A DNA stretch of 64,000 nt from Aculops lycopersici (Eukaryota; Arthropoda; Arachnida; Trombidiformes; Eriophyidae). The stretch is taken from NCBI GenBank assembly GCA_015350385.1, contig WNKI01000002.1, positions 4,301,653-4,365,652 of the forward strand, given 5' to 3'. Positions 21,425 through 31,716 of this stretch are shown in pieces. A program made the position numbers and the translations under genes. Each line of letters opens with the position of its first letter. Position 1 is the first letter of the stretch. Below the pieces are notes generated by a model, which was given only the letters and a program-made list of their open reading frames with translations, was not told the origin of the DNA and searched no databases.

Positions 21425-21857
21425 GCGCCTATCATTAGCACGAGGCGAGTTAGTGGCAATCCAAGCTTTTGATAGTTTTAATAAAAGCAGTAAGTAACTC
21501 ACTAGAGCAAGTCTATCGATTTAACGACCTACTAATTACTTTTAAGAAGTTCGTCTGGTTTGGGTGCTTTCCGACTAACTAGTGCATCCATCGAGCATCC
21601 TTGAACTTGGCCTATTGTTTTTTCTATCGCTGTTGTCCAGCCACTTGTTGTTCTAATCGGGATGCATGAACTCTTATCTCATCTATGCATCTTGCTTTCG
21701 CCAAGACTGGCATTGATGCAGCGAGATGATGCCGATGTGCAAGCTCCTTGTCTTAGTAGAACTCGATTTCATTTATAGTTATTGAGCATTTGTTTCGGCG
21801 TTTTTATTTCAAGGCCACCATACATCTTATTAACAGCTCAAACCAAATTCGATCGAA
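21425..21857. other. Intergenic: E2F-like 3' end and promoter of the small secreted protein
   Basis: The E2F poly(A) signal is at 21480-21485. The remaining ~370 bp carries no frame and presumably holds the promoter of the gene starting at 21858. A CCACTTGTTG copy of the dispersed motif lies near 21642. Confidence 0.4.
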
Positions 21858-22256
21858 ATGAACACAAAATTGATAATTATTGTGGTTGCACTGACGGTTA
21901 TGCTAGACCCCGCCAAAGGCCAATTCGGTCTGCCAACACCGATCGACATGGGTAGCTATATGCCAATGAACTTATTCCCCTACCTGATGACACCATCATC
22001 CTACGGATACCCGATAAGACAACCAGGCTACGTAAGAAAACCTCTATCTCCAGCGACACAATGCAGACACGCAGGACTCTGCCGTAATCTCGGCGCCGGA
22101 ACTCCAATGCCACCGACCCAAGCACCTGTTGTTACTACACCAGCATCTTTTGATGTCACAACATTGAATTCAGTTGTAAGTTCATCAACAAGTACCTCGA
22201 CAGGCTCTAGACAGACCAGAACTTCCGGCACTAACACCCTCATCACGCACAACTAG
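21858..22256 (+). CDS. Small secreted Pro/Thr/Ser-rich protein, unknown function
   Basis: A 132-residue frame from the ATG at 21858. Residues 1-21 are a clear signal peptide (KLIIIVVALTVML core, cleavage near AKG|Q). The mature part begins with Gly/Pro/Tyr/Met-rich sequence, has two cysteines (CRHAGLC), and ends in a Thr/Ser tail likely to be O-glycosylated. No known family is recognised. Composition resembles small arthropod cuticular or glandular secreted proteins, but that is inference. AATAAA lies at about 22341, and the gene is tail-to-tail with the bHLH gene at 22411. Confidence 0.7.
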   Translation: MNTKLIIIVVALTVMLDPAKGQFGLPTPIDMGSYMPMNLFPYLMTPSSYGYPIRQPGYVRKPLSPATQCRHAGLCRNLGAGTPMPPTQAPVVTTPASFDVTTLNSVVSSSTSTSTGSRQTRTSGTNTLITHN

Positions 22257-22409
22257 TTTTAAAAAGAAGTGTATTACATCGACATTGACCGCTTACACCG
22301 AGAAGAGGTTAGCAAATCTATACTATTGGTAGGCGCTATCAATAAAGACTCGATAACCAGTTCATACTTGAACATATTGATGAACAAAACGTTATTCTGC
22401 AACGAGAGG

Positions 22410-22415
22410 TTTATT
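22410..22415 (-). terminator. Poly(A) signal AATAAA containing the stop codon of the AP-4-like gene
   Basis: On the minus strand AATAAA spans 22415-22410, and the in-frame TAA stop is its central TAA (22413-22411). If used, cleavage would give a 3' UTR of only about 15-30 nt. Confidence 0.55.
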
Positions 22416-23430
22416 TTGATATAGATCCGAACGCTCGATCGCCTTCAATCTCCATAATCGCCTTACAGATGGTGTCTAAAGTTTGTCCCTTAGGTCCAGA
22501 CTCTTGTGTATCTAAACCAGTGAGCTCATTTTTCGCTCTTTTCCTGGTCGAGGTGGGTAATAGAAGCGCATCTGCAGCGCTATGCAAATCATGGTGGTAA
22601 TCAACCTTGATGGCAGCTTCAGAGGTGTATGGTACCTCTAGTGGCAGTGCTATCGCCGCCTTGGCTACACCACCGGTGTTTCTATCACTGATATCAACAA
22701 TTGTGCTGGCTGTAGTTGTCCTATCGCTACCAAGTGGAGGCGATGCTACTGAAGAGGTATCGGTTGTTGTTGCGGGTGAATGTTGGTGGTTTTGTAGTTG
22801 TTGCCTACTTGTGTTGCGACTACTTCTAGCGTGAGACTTGATCTGGTTTGTTTCAAGACTTGATGTTGTTGCCGATTGTTTGCTAGGTGTTCTTGATGTG
22901 TTTGTCGTGGTTCCTAAGGTTCCCGATGAGCCAGTTATTGATGTTTGACTGTTGGCCCTAACGTTGCATTGTGGTTGCTGCTGTTGGGTAGTTTCATTAA
23001 CACTACTACTTCGACTACTACTCCTGCTACCATCGTTACTTCCACCGCCACTATCGCCATCGGCAGTTAGATTACATAGATTGTTTACACGTGCATCATT
23101 AGTATAGCACGCTGATCTCATTGGAATTTTTGGTAAGGTGTCTAAATCAACTGAATCTAACACAGAGCTAGGCTCAGATCCGTTCTTAATTTCCATTAGA
23201 ATCTCCCTAAATAGAGTATTTTGCTTGTATAATGCCAATTTTTCTCTTTCAACCTCTTGTATAAAGTCAGATGCATGCTGCAATATACTGGCCTTACTCA
23301 ATTTTTCTCCATCATTGACCGGCAATAATCGTTTCAATTTTTGGAATCCAGCATTAATACTCTGCATTCGGCGCCTCTCGTTGCTATTGGCTATCTCGCG
23401 TTTAACGCGTTTATCTTTGGGGTTTTCCAT
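22411..23430 (-). CDS. TFAP4: bHLH transcription factor AP-4 (cropped-like)
   Basis: A 339-residue protein from the ATG at 23430. Residues about 8-62 form a basic helix-loop-helix domain almost identical to AP-4/cropped: the basic region REIANSNERRRMQSINAGF, then GEKLSKASILQ in helix 2. A first leucine-zipper-like heptad segment follows (about 63-85). The rest is Ser/Thr/Gln-rich low complexity with a short C-terminal helix. AP-4 binds CAGCTG E-boxes as a homodimer. The second leucine zipper of vertebrate AP-4 is not obvious. The stop codon TAA (22413-22411) is embedded in a perfect AATAAA (22415-22410). Confidence 0.9.
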   Translation of the reverse strand: MENPKDKRVKREIANSNERRRMQSINAGFQKLKRLLPVNDGEKLSKASILQHASDFIQEVEREKLALYKQNTLFREILMEIKNGSEPSSVLDSVDLDTLPKIPMRSACYTNDARVNNLCNLTADGDSGGGSNDGSRSSSRSSSVNETTQQQQPQCNVRANSQTSITGSSGTLGTTTNTSRTPSKQSATTSSLETNQIKSHARSSRNTSRQQLQNHQHSPATTTDTSSVASPPLGSDRTTTASTIVDISDRNTGGVAKAAIALPLEVPYTSEAAIKVDYHHDLHSAADALLLPTSTRKRAKNELTGLDTQESGPKGQTLDTICKAIMEIEGDRAFGSISK

Positions 23431-23569
23431 GTTGTTACATTAAATAGATTAATTATTGATAGGGAGTGAAAATAAGATGCAATGCAGGGATTGACTTTGT
23501 TGGAGACTGCAAATGATTGATTATATTCAAAATCTTTTCGTTTGTATATATATATAAATAACAACAATC

Positions 23570-23842
23570 TTAGAAGCCACTGATAGTTCTCAGGTGTTGT
23601 TTCGACCTCCTTGTCGCTTTAGTCTGCCGCAAGTGATTGTTTTGAGTCGGCAACTCTTGTAGAGGATGTTCCTTTGAATGGTTACAAACTAGAAGATGAA
23701 GTATTAATTCATTGATAGCATTCAATATAAACTTGGCTTGATCTCGAGACGGTGATCCCATATTTTTGCCCATTCGTTTAGTCCCTAATAACCGAGCACA
23801 AATATACACGTACCACACACTCGCTGTCGGGCCTGTAGGCAT
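23570..23842 (-). CDS. Possible small protein upstream of the AP-4-like gene
   Basis: An ATG at 23842 opens 90 codons. The first part is hydrophobic/aromatic (SVWYVYICARLLG), a possible helix follows (FILNAINELILHLLVC), and the C-terminus is basic. No family is recognised. It is in the same orientation as the AP-4-like gene and 140 bp upstream of its ATG, so it could also be leader sequence of that transcript. Codon content is plausible but not conclusive. Confidence 0.3.
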   Translation of the reverse strand: MPTGPTASVWYVYICARLLGTKRMGKNMGSPSRDQAKFILNAINELILHLLVCNHSKEHPLQELPTQNNHLRQTKATRRSKQHLRTISGF

Positions 23843-25478
23843 GTTTGCCGCCACCGCCGTCGTGCATTGCAGTGGCTTGCTTACTGTCGCCCGTGTTTTC
23901 CAATGGGAATCTCAGCGAGCAGCTGACTTTGTTGTCTACACTTGAAATCGAAGACTCGCCTGTAGGCTATAGCTGGTGATGGCCGCACCAACGAGAGTTG
24001 CGCGGTCTAGTGGTGCACATACCATGGTGCGAGCAGATTGGTGCTGCACCATACTTTGATCGGCGCTAGACCATCGCTTGGCGCTTTCCGGTAGACTTCG
24101 TCTCGTCTTGGGTTGTGTAAGCGCTCAGTGGTTGGATTTGTCGCAAGGTGGTCATGTCTACCATTGGCCACCGATCGCCTTGCCGTCGCAAACTAACTGA
24201 TGATTGGTTTGTTCAATCTATACAATTTGAACACTGTTCGGTTTAACAGCGAGAGTGATGTTGAGAGCAACCTCACTGACTACAATCTAAACCTCGAACT
24301 CTGATTCCAAATATCGTCCCTCCTGCTTGTTGCTCTCTATTGTCTCGTATACCTCCAAGTGTCTGGCCTCGATTGATGGATAAGTTGATGATGTTTGTCA
24401 TACGGTCATTTGCTCGAATCTTTAATAGTATTTAATATGCACAATGAGCAACAACCTTGCAAGTTGCAACAAAATCTAACTCCACCAAGAATAGAGTTTG
24501 AAATTAGTTTCGAATTTGCCACTTGTGGCGCTGCGCCTGTTAATCACCTTAATCCGATATACACACCAAGAAATTGTTGCTCGATTGCTGTTGCTGCTGC
24601 TGCTACTTTTGCTCCTCCTACCACTACTTCTGCCACCTTTTCTCCTACCTTAAGTCTTCTCGACCAATGATTAGTGACAAGGTAAGATCAACACTCACTA
24701 GAGAGCAACGATGCGAGTGAGAGTGAGAGACAACTTGAAACTTCGCCAAGAGCGGCCATGTAAATTGTACATCACCAACCAACTGATATCAGCAAAACGA
24801 AATTTACAAACTCGTTGCTGTTATTGTCATATGTCCTCGATAGATTAACGCCACGACTCAGCTCCCCCAATCTCGCAAGTTAGCGTCCGGGTTTCAGGAT
24901 TTGAGACTAGATTTGTCTCCCAGCCAGCTCACCTGGCTGGCCCCACACGAGGAGGAAATAGGGATAACAGTGTAAATTTGATCCGAGTTACCATCAGTGT
25001 TGCTGGTTATTGGTGTTTGTGTTTTGGATCCAATGTGGGACCATACCAAGAGGATAAGTTTACACGACATACCGTTTGCAAGTTTGAATACACTTAAATG
25101 GTTTTCGCTAAATGGTCAGTAATGTGGTTGCTGTCTAGTAAAGTTTGTGAGGAGGAGCGAGAGAAGCAAGAGCAGTCGAAGAGAAAGCTATAGAGATGTT
25201 AGTTAGTTTTCAATCTTACTCGTTGCGAGTGAATCATATGCACCATTATATCTATTTCTATTGGAGTGACCCTATTTCAAGATTTTCAACATTACGGTAA
25301 AACACGAAAACGCAAACAAAAGCTTGCATTCGTTTCTGGGCCCCATGCGGAGAAACAATAATTAGCGGAAGTCGGTCAACGCGCAAATCAATCTCTAGCA
25401 GCTTCAACAGAAACAACAACAAGAGGAGTATCAATTCCAGTTGATAAAAAGATTACCTTTCAACAGTATTAACACTAA
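23843..25478. other. Intergenic region without a recognised gene
   Basis: No convincing frame; a 91-codon frame at 24395 lacks features. It presumably includes regulatory DNA for the flanking minus-strand genes and for the Cys-rich peptide gene at 25479. Confidence 0.35.
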
Positions 25479-25760
25479 ATGCAAAAATACCTCAGAAAAT
25501 CAAGCAAAATGTTACTAAGAAACAGAAACAACAAATGCAAAACCACCTCAAATACAAATCAATTGTTCTACATCACATTGATCAGTATCGTGATATTGGT
25601 ATCCATTATATCAAGTTTAGAACCTGTGACTTGTCAAAAGGAAGAGGAACTAGGAATCTCAAAAGAATGTCTAGACGGATGCAGTGCCTCGTGCGATGCT
25701 ATCAGAAAAAACTATAGGATAAAATGCTTTAGCTCTTGTCTAGCCAGGTGTCTGAGATAG
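25479..25760 (+). CDS. Secreted cysteine-rich peptide with a symmetric CxxxCxxxC...CxxxCxxxC pattern
   Basis: A 93-residue precursor from the ATG at 25479. The N-terminus is basic, then a hydrophobic core (FYITLISIVILVSIISS, about residues 30-46) precedes a likely cleavage after TCQ/VTC. The mature ~40 residues carry six cysteines arranged CxxxCxxxC-x10-CxxxCxxxC. This spacing suits two antiparallel helices joined by three disulfides (a helical hairpin). An internal ATG (residue 11) would give a shorter, more usual signal peptide. No known family is identified; function is not inferred. The peptide ends with RCLR just before the stop. Confidence 0.65.
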   Translation: MQKYLRKSSKMLLRNRNNKCKTTSNTNQLFYITLISIVILVSIISSLEPVTCQKEEELGISKECLDGCSASCDAIRKNYRIKCFSSCLARCLR

Positions 25761-26234
25761 CGATCGTTCGGCTCATAATTTAACTGTTGAAGCTGGCCGA
25801 TCGTGTGGATATACCATCTGTTTTGGAATTTTGTACATAGCTATTTACTTAAAAATCGTCATCACATATACATATAACACCACCATCATTTAGATTCATA
25901 AAAATCGCATAACGCCTAGAAATTAATCAATGTTAACAGTGATAAAATCACAAAATTGACTCGATCACCGAAATGCTCAATGGTTTAGTGGTCAAATAGA
26001 AAAAGGCTCTCTCATTTATATATGTATATATATTCATTCTCTTTATATACAATCCTATGTATGTTTATGTATATAAAAACTATATGGGGGTGTCTCTCTG
26101 GAGTGGTGGTGCTTTTGGTGCTAGTCTTGGATGACTTCTGAGGTCTGTGATTTATGTGGTAATCATCTGATTTCATCATTCAGTCGGCTTCAGTAAATTC
26201 CATCTGTCTGTCTGTCTTCTTGAGGTCATCACAG
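25761..26234. other. Short intergenic stretch between convergent genes
   Basis: AT-rich (repeated TATATA strings around 26018-26090). It contains the 3' UTRs of the Cys-rich peptide gene and the TBL1-like gene. No canonical AATAAA is obvious for either. Confidence 0.35.
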
Positions 26235-28142
26235 TCACCGGCGTAGATCCAAAACAAACACAGACCCATCTGAAGCCGAGGCACCAACCTTATCTCCTCT
26301 CGAATTCCAACATACTTCAAAGATACCCGCAGTTCCCTTGTAGCTATTGGTTAGTTGGCCAGAATCAACAGACCAAATGTGAACCTTTTTATCAAATGAA
26401 CCACTAGCCAAGTATTTACCGTCTGGACTAAACGAAACACTGTAAACTGGTTCACGATGCCTGGTTAACTTGTATAAGCATCTTCCAATTTCCATGTCCC
26501 ACAGTCTGACTGTAGAGTCAAAGGAAGCACTAGCTAGTACAACATTTCTATTTGGATTATTTGTTCCTGGTCCAGTGGGGCTCCATTTGATGGTATAAAT
26601 TTCTTTCTCGTGAGCTTTAAGATCGTGGATGCAAGTATCTGAGCTTGGTGTCCAAATTTTCAGACTCATATCATCACTACATGAGGCCAGGAGCTTTCCT
26701 TGTGGATCCCACTTTATTGCATTGACCTCATTTGTATGTCCCATAAATGTTTTAAGTGGTTGGTCGCTGCCAAGTTTGCATAAGTTAATAGACATATCGG
26801 TGGAACAGGATGCAAAGGTGTCATTGTTTTTCCAATCAACATCTAAAGCTGGGGCAGTATGGAAACCAAATTGTTGGGTCGCCTCGCCTGATGCTGCATC
26901 CCAAATAATAGTTGTCTTATCAACACCAGCACTCAATATCAAGTCACCGCGTTTGTTCCATTTGAGCGCGAATATAGGACCCTTGTGCTGTCCTAGCGTT
27001 GAGACAAGTGTTCCGTCACTAGACCAAATTCGAGCATAACCGTCATATGAACCAGTGGCTAGCTGGGTTCCATCGGCGTTCCAATCAAGTGAGGTCACAT
27101 CTTTGTTTGAAGGCACTTGCGCACCACCTTGTTGAATGCAATGTCTTAATTCTAGATGTTTCACTTCACCTGAGGCTTCTTGAAGGTTCCAGATGCGAGC
27201 AGTTGAATCTCCTGAACCTGAGGCCAACAAATCGTTCTGTGGATTCCAAGCGCAAATAAACACCTCCGAATCGTGACCTTTGAGGATTTGAGCCCTTTCA
27301 TCGGGTATAAGTAAACTCTCAATATTATCCCCATCACCGCCGGGACCAGAGCCTAGATGATTGAATTGAGTATTAAATATCCGCCCATTGTAGGCTGTTG
27401 AGCCGTCTGATGATTGACCATGATTGGAATTGGCATTACCTTGATTGCCGATGGTTGATTGGTTATTATTCAACGATTGATTCTTAATGGATGGATTATT
27501 TTGGTTTTCTTTGTTATTAATATTAGAACTAGTGTTGTTCCCCAACCCATCGGTTAGTGGACCTCCGGCAACATTGGCGGGGTTAGCACCATTATGCAAT
27601 AATTTATTGCCATCTAATTGGTTTGTTTGATTTGAGTTTTGCGCTTGCTGTTGATTTGGATTGTTGGTATTGGGGTTGTTGATGTTATTCGTTGAGTTGT
27701 TGGCTTGATTTTGTTGTGAATTCGAGTTCATCTTATTAGACAAATTTTGTTGGTTTGCGGTTAGATTGGCATTACCCTGCTGTGATAGATTGCCCCCACC
27801 GGTTGCCGAGAGTGGATTGAAATTCCTTTTGGCATCCAGATTAACGGCTTGTGAGAACTGTTGCTGTCTTTGGGCAACAATATCTGGCATGACAGCATCA
27901 ATCAAGGAAAGATTTTCTATATACCTCTCGCTTCCATCCTCTCCAACACTAATCTCTGCTTCTGTATATTGTAATCCCTTTTGAATAATACTTAACAGTG
28001 CGGCGGGTGGTATCGTTGCCCCATTGATGTTCGTCTGAGCAATATGCGATTCATAGCCAAAGGTGTAAGCTGAATGCGTAAAACCAGACTCTTGAAGGTA
28101 TCGATACACTAAAAAGTTAACTTCGTCACTAGTGAAGCTCAT
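26235..28142 (-). CDS. ebi: TBL1/TBL1XR1 (ebi) LisH-WD40 corepressor subunit
   Basis: A 635-residue protein. The ATG at 28142 gives the conserved start MSFTSDEVNFLVYRYLQESG; the open frame further upstream has only a TTG. Residues about 3-37 are the LisH dimerisation motif, followed by the TBL1 linker (NINGATIPPAALLSIIQKG). Then comes an Asn/Gln-rich low-complexity insert (about 110-270) and eight WD40 repeats (about 275-635) with repeated WD/SGS/IW signatures. TBL1 bridges NCoR/SMRT-HDAC3 to the proteasome and chromatin; fly Ebi does the same in EGFR and nuclear receptor signalling. The N/Q insert is longer than in vertebrates but resembles that of insects. It is intronless here. Confidence 0.94.
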   Translation of the reverse strand: MSFTSDEVNFLVYRYLQESGFTHSAYTFGYESHIAQTNINGATIPPAALLSIIQKGLQYTEAEISVGEDGSERYIENLSLIDAVMPDIVAQRQQQFSQAVNLDAKRNFNPLSATGGGNLSQQGNANLTANQQNLSNKMNSNSQQNQANNSTNNINNPNTNNPNQQQAQNSNQTNQLDGNKLLHNGANPANVAGGPLTDGLGNNTSSNINNKENQNNPSIKNQSLNNNQSTIGNQGNANSNHGQSSDGSTAYNGRIFNTQFNHLGSGPGGDGDNIESLLIPDERAQILKGHDSEVFICAWNPQNDLLASGSGDSTARIWNLQEASGEVKHLELRHCIQQGGAQVPSNKDVTSLDWNADGTQLATGSYDGYARIWSSDGTLVSTLGQHKGPIFALKWNKRGDLILSAGVDKTTIIWDAASGEATQQFGFHTAPALDVDWKNNDTFASCSTDMSINLCKLGSDQPLKTFMGHTNEVNAIKWDPQGKLLASCSDDMSLKIWTPSSDTCIHDLKAHEKEIYTIKWSPTGPGTNNPNRNVVLASASFDSTVRLWDMEIGRCLYKLTRHREPVYSVSFSPDGKYLASGSFDKKVHIWSVDSGQLTNSYKGTAGIFEVCWNSRGDKVGASASDGSVFVLDLRR

Positions 28143-29644
28143 TGTCAATCAATTGCGAGATGGTTAGTTCGGGGGGTTGTATGTGTATGTATGTTTCTAT
28201 GTGGTGGTGGTTGTTGTTTTGGTTGTAATGATGATGATAATGGTGATGATGATAGTAATAATATTATTATTAATAATAATGTGTTCTTGTTTGAGATACT
28301 CAATATCAAATTTAAGGATGGTAATAGCAATTGTAATAAGATAATATGGATAATACAAACAGATGATTCTCTTGTTTGTTGTTTGTTTGGGTCATTAAAT
28401 TTGCGTCTATATTCAATAATAATGATAACAATTCAATGCGGCGGTCGGTATATCTATCTTTTAGTCTCGTGTCTCCGGTTCGATGAGTCTCTCTGTCGAT
28501 CGATCTTAGTTGATGCCGCTATCTAACTTCTATGCATTATGATTTCATAACATTATTATTATACCTAATGTTGTTATATTTATAATAATAAAATTTATTC
28601 ATCTTGTCTATCGTTCATCTCTCTCTCTTTATGTCCATATATCAAGTATATTTAGTCGGTTCATAAAGAATTGTTATCGCAGTCGCCGCCAACTCTACTG
28701 TCCATCTATTTTCGAACTTTTTTCATCTCGCATGTTGGCTCGCTTTTCTAGTTGCCGCTGCCATTGGTGCTGCAGCAGCAGCAGATATGGCCATTGGAGT
28801 TATAGCTGCGACTACGGCGCCACAGTGGCGCGGCGCTTGTGGCAGCGGCAGCCGTTCACTTCACATCTCCTACACTCTAATGGGAAATTTTGAGAGTGCA
28901 TCATTTTGTATGCTGATCTTGCATTGCCAGCGCTGCTGATGCTACTGACTGGCTGGTCGCGGTGCAGAACTACAGCAACGTCAATGGAGAGGACAACGGC
29001 CCCGCCGGCGACAGAGCGAGTCCGGCACAGAAACGCGCATTCGGATAAAGCAGACTAGAGGCAAACGAGGCGCCGCTTGTGGTGCAAAATCGCCGCCATC
29101 ACGCAACCAAAGCGCGAGGAGGAACGTGCCAAAGAAAAGAGTCGCACAGTTCGTTATCATGCACAATTTGTAGAAATATAGGCGCAGAGGTTACAAAACG
29201 TCACGATCGGATATAAGAAAATCTTGTGTGATATTCGCTCATTTTTAGTCCAAGTTTGCACAAATTTTCAAATCTAAGGAACTCGCTCGGAATGACGAGC
29301 GGCAGCTACGCTGCACGAACCAAGTGCGTCGAAGAATCCAAACCTTTCACCTTTCTTCCCTTGAAAGTTAATCTCGTGTTCAATTGAATAAGGTAAACAC
29401 AAGTTATAAAGCTGCACGCGCCCAGACCACCTGACACCTGGATCAAAGAGATCAAATGGAGAATTATATTTATAGAAATAGAAATTTGGTCAGTTTATAT
29501 CTATTTATTTGTGACGAGGCATTGTGAGAGTTTATTATTCAACTGACATCTTGATCTTGCTAGTGAGTGCTCGCTCGAAGTATCATTTTCTGACTTGTTT
29601 CTAATTAATGGTAATCTCATTGAATGAGATCCAAATACAATTCT
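28143..29644. other. Promoter region of the TBL1-like gene and 3' end of the pseudokinase gene
   Basis: 28200-28340 is AT-rich simple sequence with an ATAATATTATTATTAAT inverted-repeat-like tract. 28740-28860 is GC/CAG-rich. Minus-strand poly(A) signals (TTTATT at 29504-29509 and 29531-29536) lie about 110-140 bp past the pseudokinase stop. No gene is seen. Confidence 0.4.
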
Positions 29645-31525
29645 TCAACCAACAGGTGGCACGGCTTCAAATCTGATATTCGGTCCTAATATAATCGGTT
29701 GTTCTTGTTGAGACACCGATGGCTTGGACTGTAAAATCTTATCCCTCCAAGCAGCCCGATTATGTCTCATACTTTCGCGAATTCCAAGTTTGTTCTTAAC
29801 ATCATGCAATCTAGAGGGTTCACGAAGTTTGCATAATCTACCCAAAACGGTGGTTGAATGGAGTCGAGCCTCAAAGTCTTGATCCCAAAGTTCGCGTATC
29901 GTTTGCACCAACAGGTTGCTATACTTTCCCTCCTGCCACTCCTTTGCTATGGGCGGTCTAATTCTCTCCTCGCATACCATATACTCCATCAACTGCGGCT
30001 TAATCTCTTTTGGACAACCAGCTAGCTCATCTTCGAAGGGTGTCTTATATGGAACTGGCACTAGTCTTAACCTTTGAGATTCCCTCATAAGTTGGCTAAT
30101 TATTGGCAAGCGAGTTCGTGATAACATTTCCCACAGGATTATTCCAAACGCGTACATATCAATACATTTCATTGCTGTCAATGTTAAATGACCTTTCTCC
30201 TGTAAAACCTCAGGCGGCGAATAGGGACTAGTTAGTTGGGCAAACTTTGTTGCTTTGTCAATTACATGATTATGATTAATTGGTTGAAATGGGTGCTGTA
30301 TGTAGGCCTGACTGAAATTGCACAATTTTGCAACTTTATTCGGTCCACATAAGACAACATTCAACGAGGATAAATCCCTATGTATCACAGCTAATAATAA
30401 TGGCGGTTCCATCAGGATCCTTTGTCTCTGGTCAACAAAGGACACCTTTTTAAGTGCCCCATTTGTGCTACCAATAAACCTGTCGACTGCTTCGCGAGTG
30501 TTAAATCTCTGGTACTCGTTATTTTCATGTAAAAAGTGCAATCCGCTTGCAATACCAATAGCAATATCAAGACACTCGTTCCAACTGAGCGTTTCCTGTC
30601 TCAAATGATCCCTTAGATATTGGCATCCAGTAAAATCGGTGAGGACCCAAAATTCCGGTAGCATCTTTCTATTCTTAACTCTATTCATGTCGCTACTTCT
30701 CGAGCTATCAGTTAGATGTGATCTTCTTTGTTGTTGTTGCTGCTGCTGCTGCTGATGCTGTTGGTGCATGTTATATTTTTGGTCCTCTGGGTAAGATGAC
30801 CTGCTTGTTCCTGGCTTTGGTTCGTATTGTTGTTGTTCTAGTTCATGCTGAACTTCGTCCTCCTCACTCAGCTCGGGTAAAACCCTGCTCTTTGGCCGGC
30901 GACCTGTAAACCAAGAGCTCCTTCCTACGCTTGATTCGGGTCTATTTTGCTTGATTTTTCTCTCCTCTTCTGTCTCCAAATCTCCAAGTAGCTCACCGAT
31001 TTGAGGCAATCTGTCGGTTGAATTTGTACGATAACACTTTTCTGCAAACAAAAAGCTCAATATATTGAGGTTCTCAAAGTTGGGCAACAGGTAGACATTA
31101 ATCTCATTTAGCCACTCGGTATAGGCAGTCTTTCCAACCCTTGAGCTGATGGCCACTCGCTCGACTTCACAATGTGAACTAATTCTTTCAGTTTCAGGGT
31201 TACTTGAGGATACTGTATCAGTAGTAACAGCGGCGACAATAACATTGTGTCTCCTTGTTATCTTGTTAACTTTCTCGACTACATGATTGCGAAAATGTCC
31301 CAAATTTAAATGTGGCACCTTAGTCAGAGTCTCGGGTTTAGGTGGTGTTCTGGATTTTAATGATGTCGAAGTTTGATGCGGAGTTCGCCCAGGTGGTGAT
31401 ATATTAGTCGTAATTTGTCGCGGTGCGCTAGATCCCGGTGGACTCGGTTGTGATGTCGACCTACTATACGAAACTTCGAGCGTTGACTTGTTGCGCGACC
31501 TCAAGCGCTGGAATAGTGACGTCAT
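29645..31525 (-). CDS. Cytosolic TGF-beta/activin/BMP type II receptor-like pseudokinase
   Basis: A 626-residue protein from the ATG at 31525. The C-terminal two thirds match the kinase domain of type II TGF-beta-family receptors: NEINVYLLPNFENLNIL in the N-lobe, WNECLDIAIGIASGLHFLHE, VIHRDLSSLNVVL (about residue 380), a PPEVL segment, DMYAFGIILWEMLSRT, the type-II signature VPYKTPFEDEL, and ELWDQDFEARL. Catalytic motifs are broken: the VAVK lysine position reads VAIS, no glycine loop is visible, and DFG is replaced by CNFS. A ~130-residue insertion with poly-Gln splits the N-lobe. No signal peptide, cysteine-rich ectodomain or transmembrane helix precedes the kinase; residues 1-100 are basic Ser/Pro/Thr-rich. 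It is probably a pseudokinase adaptor, unless an upstream exon adds the ectodomain. Confidence 0.8.
   Translation of the reverse strand: MTSLFQRLRSRNKSTLEVSYSRSTSQPSPPGSSAPRQITTNISPPGRTPHQTSTSLKSRTPPKPETLTKVPHLNLGHFRNHVVEKVNKITRRHNVIVAAVTTDTVSSSNPETERISSHCEVERVAISSRVGKTAYTEWLNEINVYLLPNFENLNILSFLFAEKCYRTNSTDRLPQIGELLGDLETEEERKIKQNRPESSVGRSSWFTGRRPKSRVLPELSEEDEVQHELEQQQYEPKPGTSRSSYPEDQKYNMHQQHQQQQQQQQQRRSHLTDSSRSSDMNRVKNRKMLPEFWVLTDFTGCQYLRDHLRQETLSWNECLDIAIGIASGLHFLHENNEYQRFNTREAVDRFIGSTNGALKKVSFVDQRQRILMEPPLLLAVIHRDLSSLNVVLCGPNKVAKLCNFSQAYIQHPFQPINHNHVIDKATKFAQLTSPYSPPEVLQEKGHLTLTAMKCIDMYAFGIILWEMLSRTRLPIISQLMRESQRLRLVPVPYKTPFEDELAGCPKEIKPQLMEYMVCEERIRPPIAKEWQEGKYSNLLVQTIRELWDQDFEARLHSTTVLGRLCKLREPSRLHDVKNKLGIRESMRHNRAAWRDKILQSKPSVSQQEQPIILGPNIRFEAVPPVG
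31517..31524. promoter_or_regulatory. Perfect CRE (TGACGTCA) overlapping the start codon of the pseudokinase gene
   Basis: An exact TGACGTCA palindrome overlaps the ATG (31525-31523). A second copy lies exactly 200 bp upstream at 31717-31724. Confidence 0.35.
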
Positions 31526-31716
31526 CTTCTGATTTTGATTAATTGATAATGATGATGGATGGTGTAGTGGAGAGGAAGTTTATAATCAAGGGAATGAAAT
31601 GGATTAAATTGATTTGATGGGATATAATTAAAATATGAAAGACTTGACAAGGTCTCATCCTTTTCTGGCTTGAGTGCTAAATCAATAGACAGTTCGAATC
31701 ATTGATGATGCTAAAA

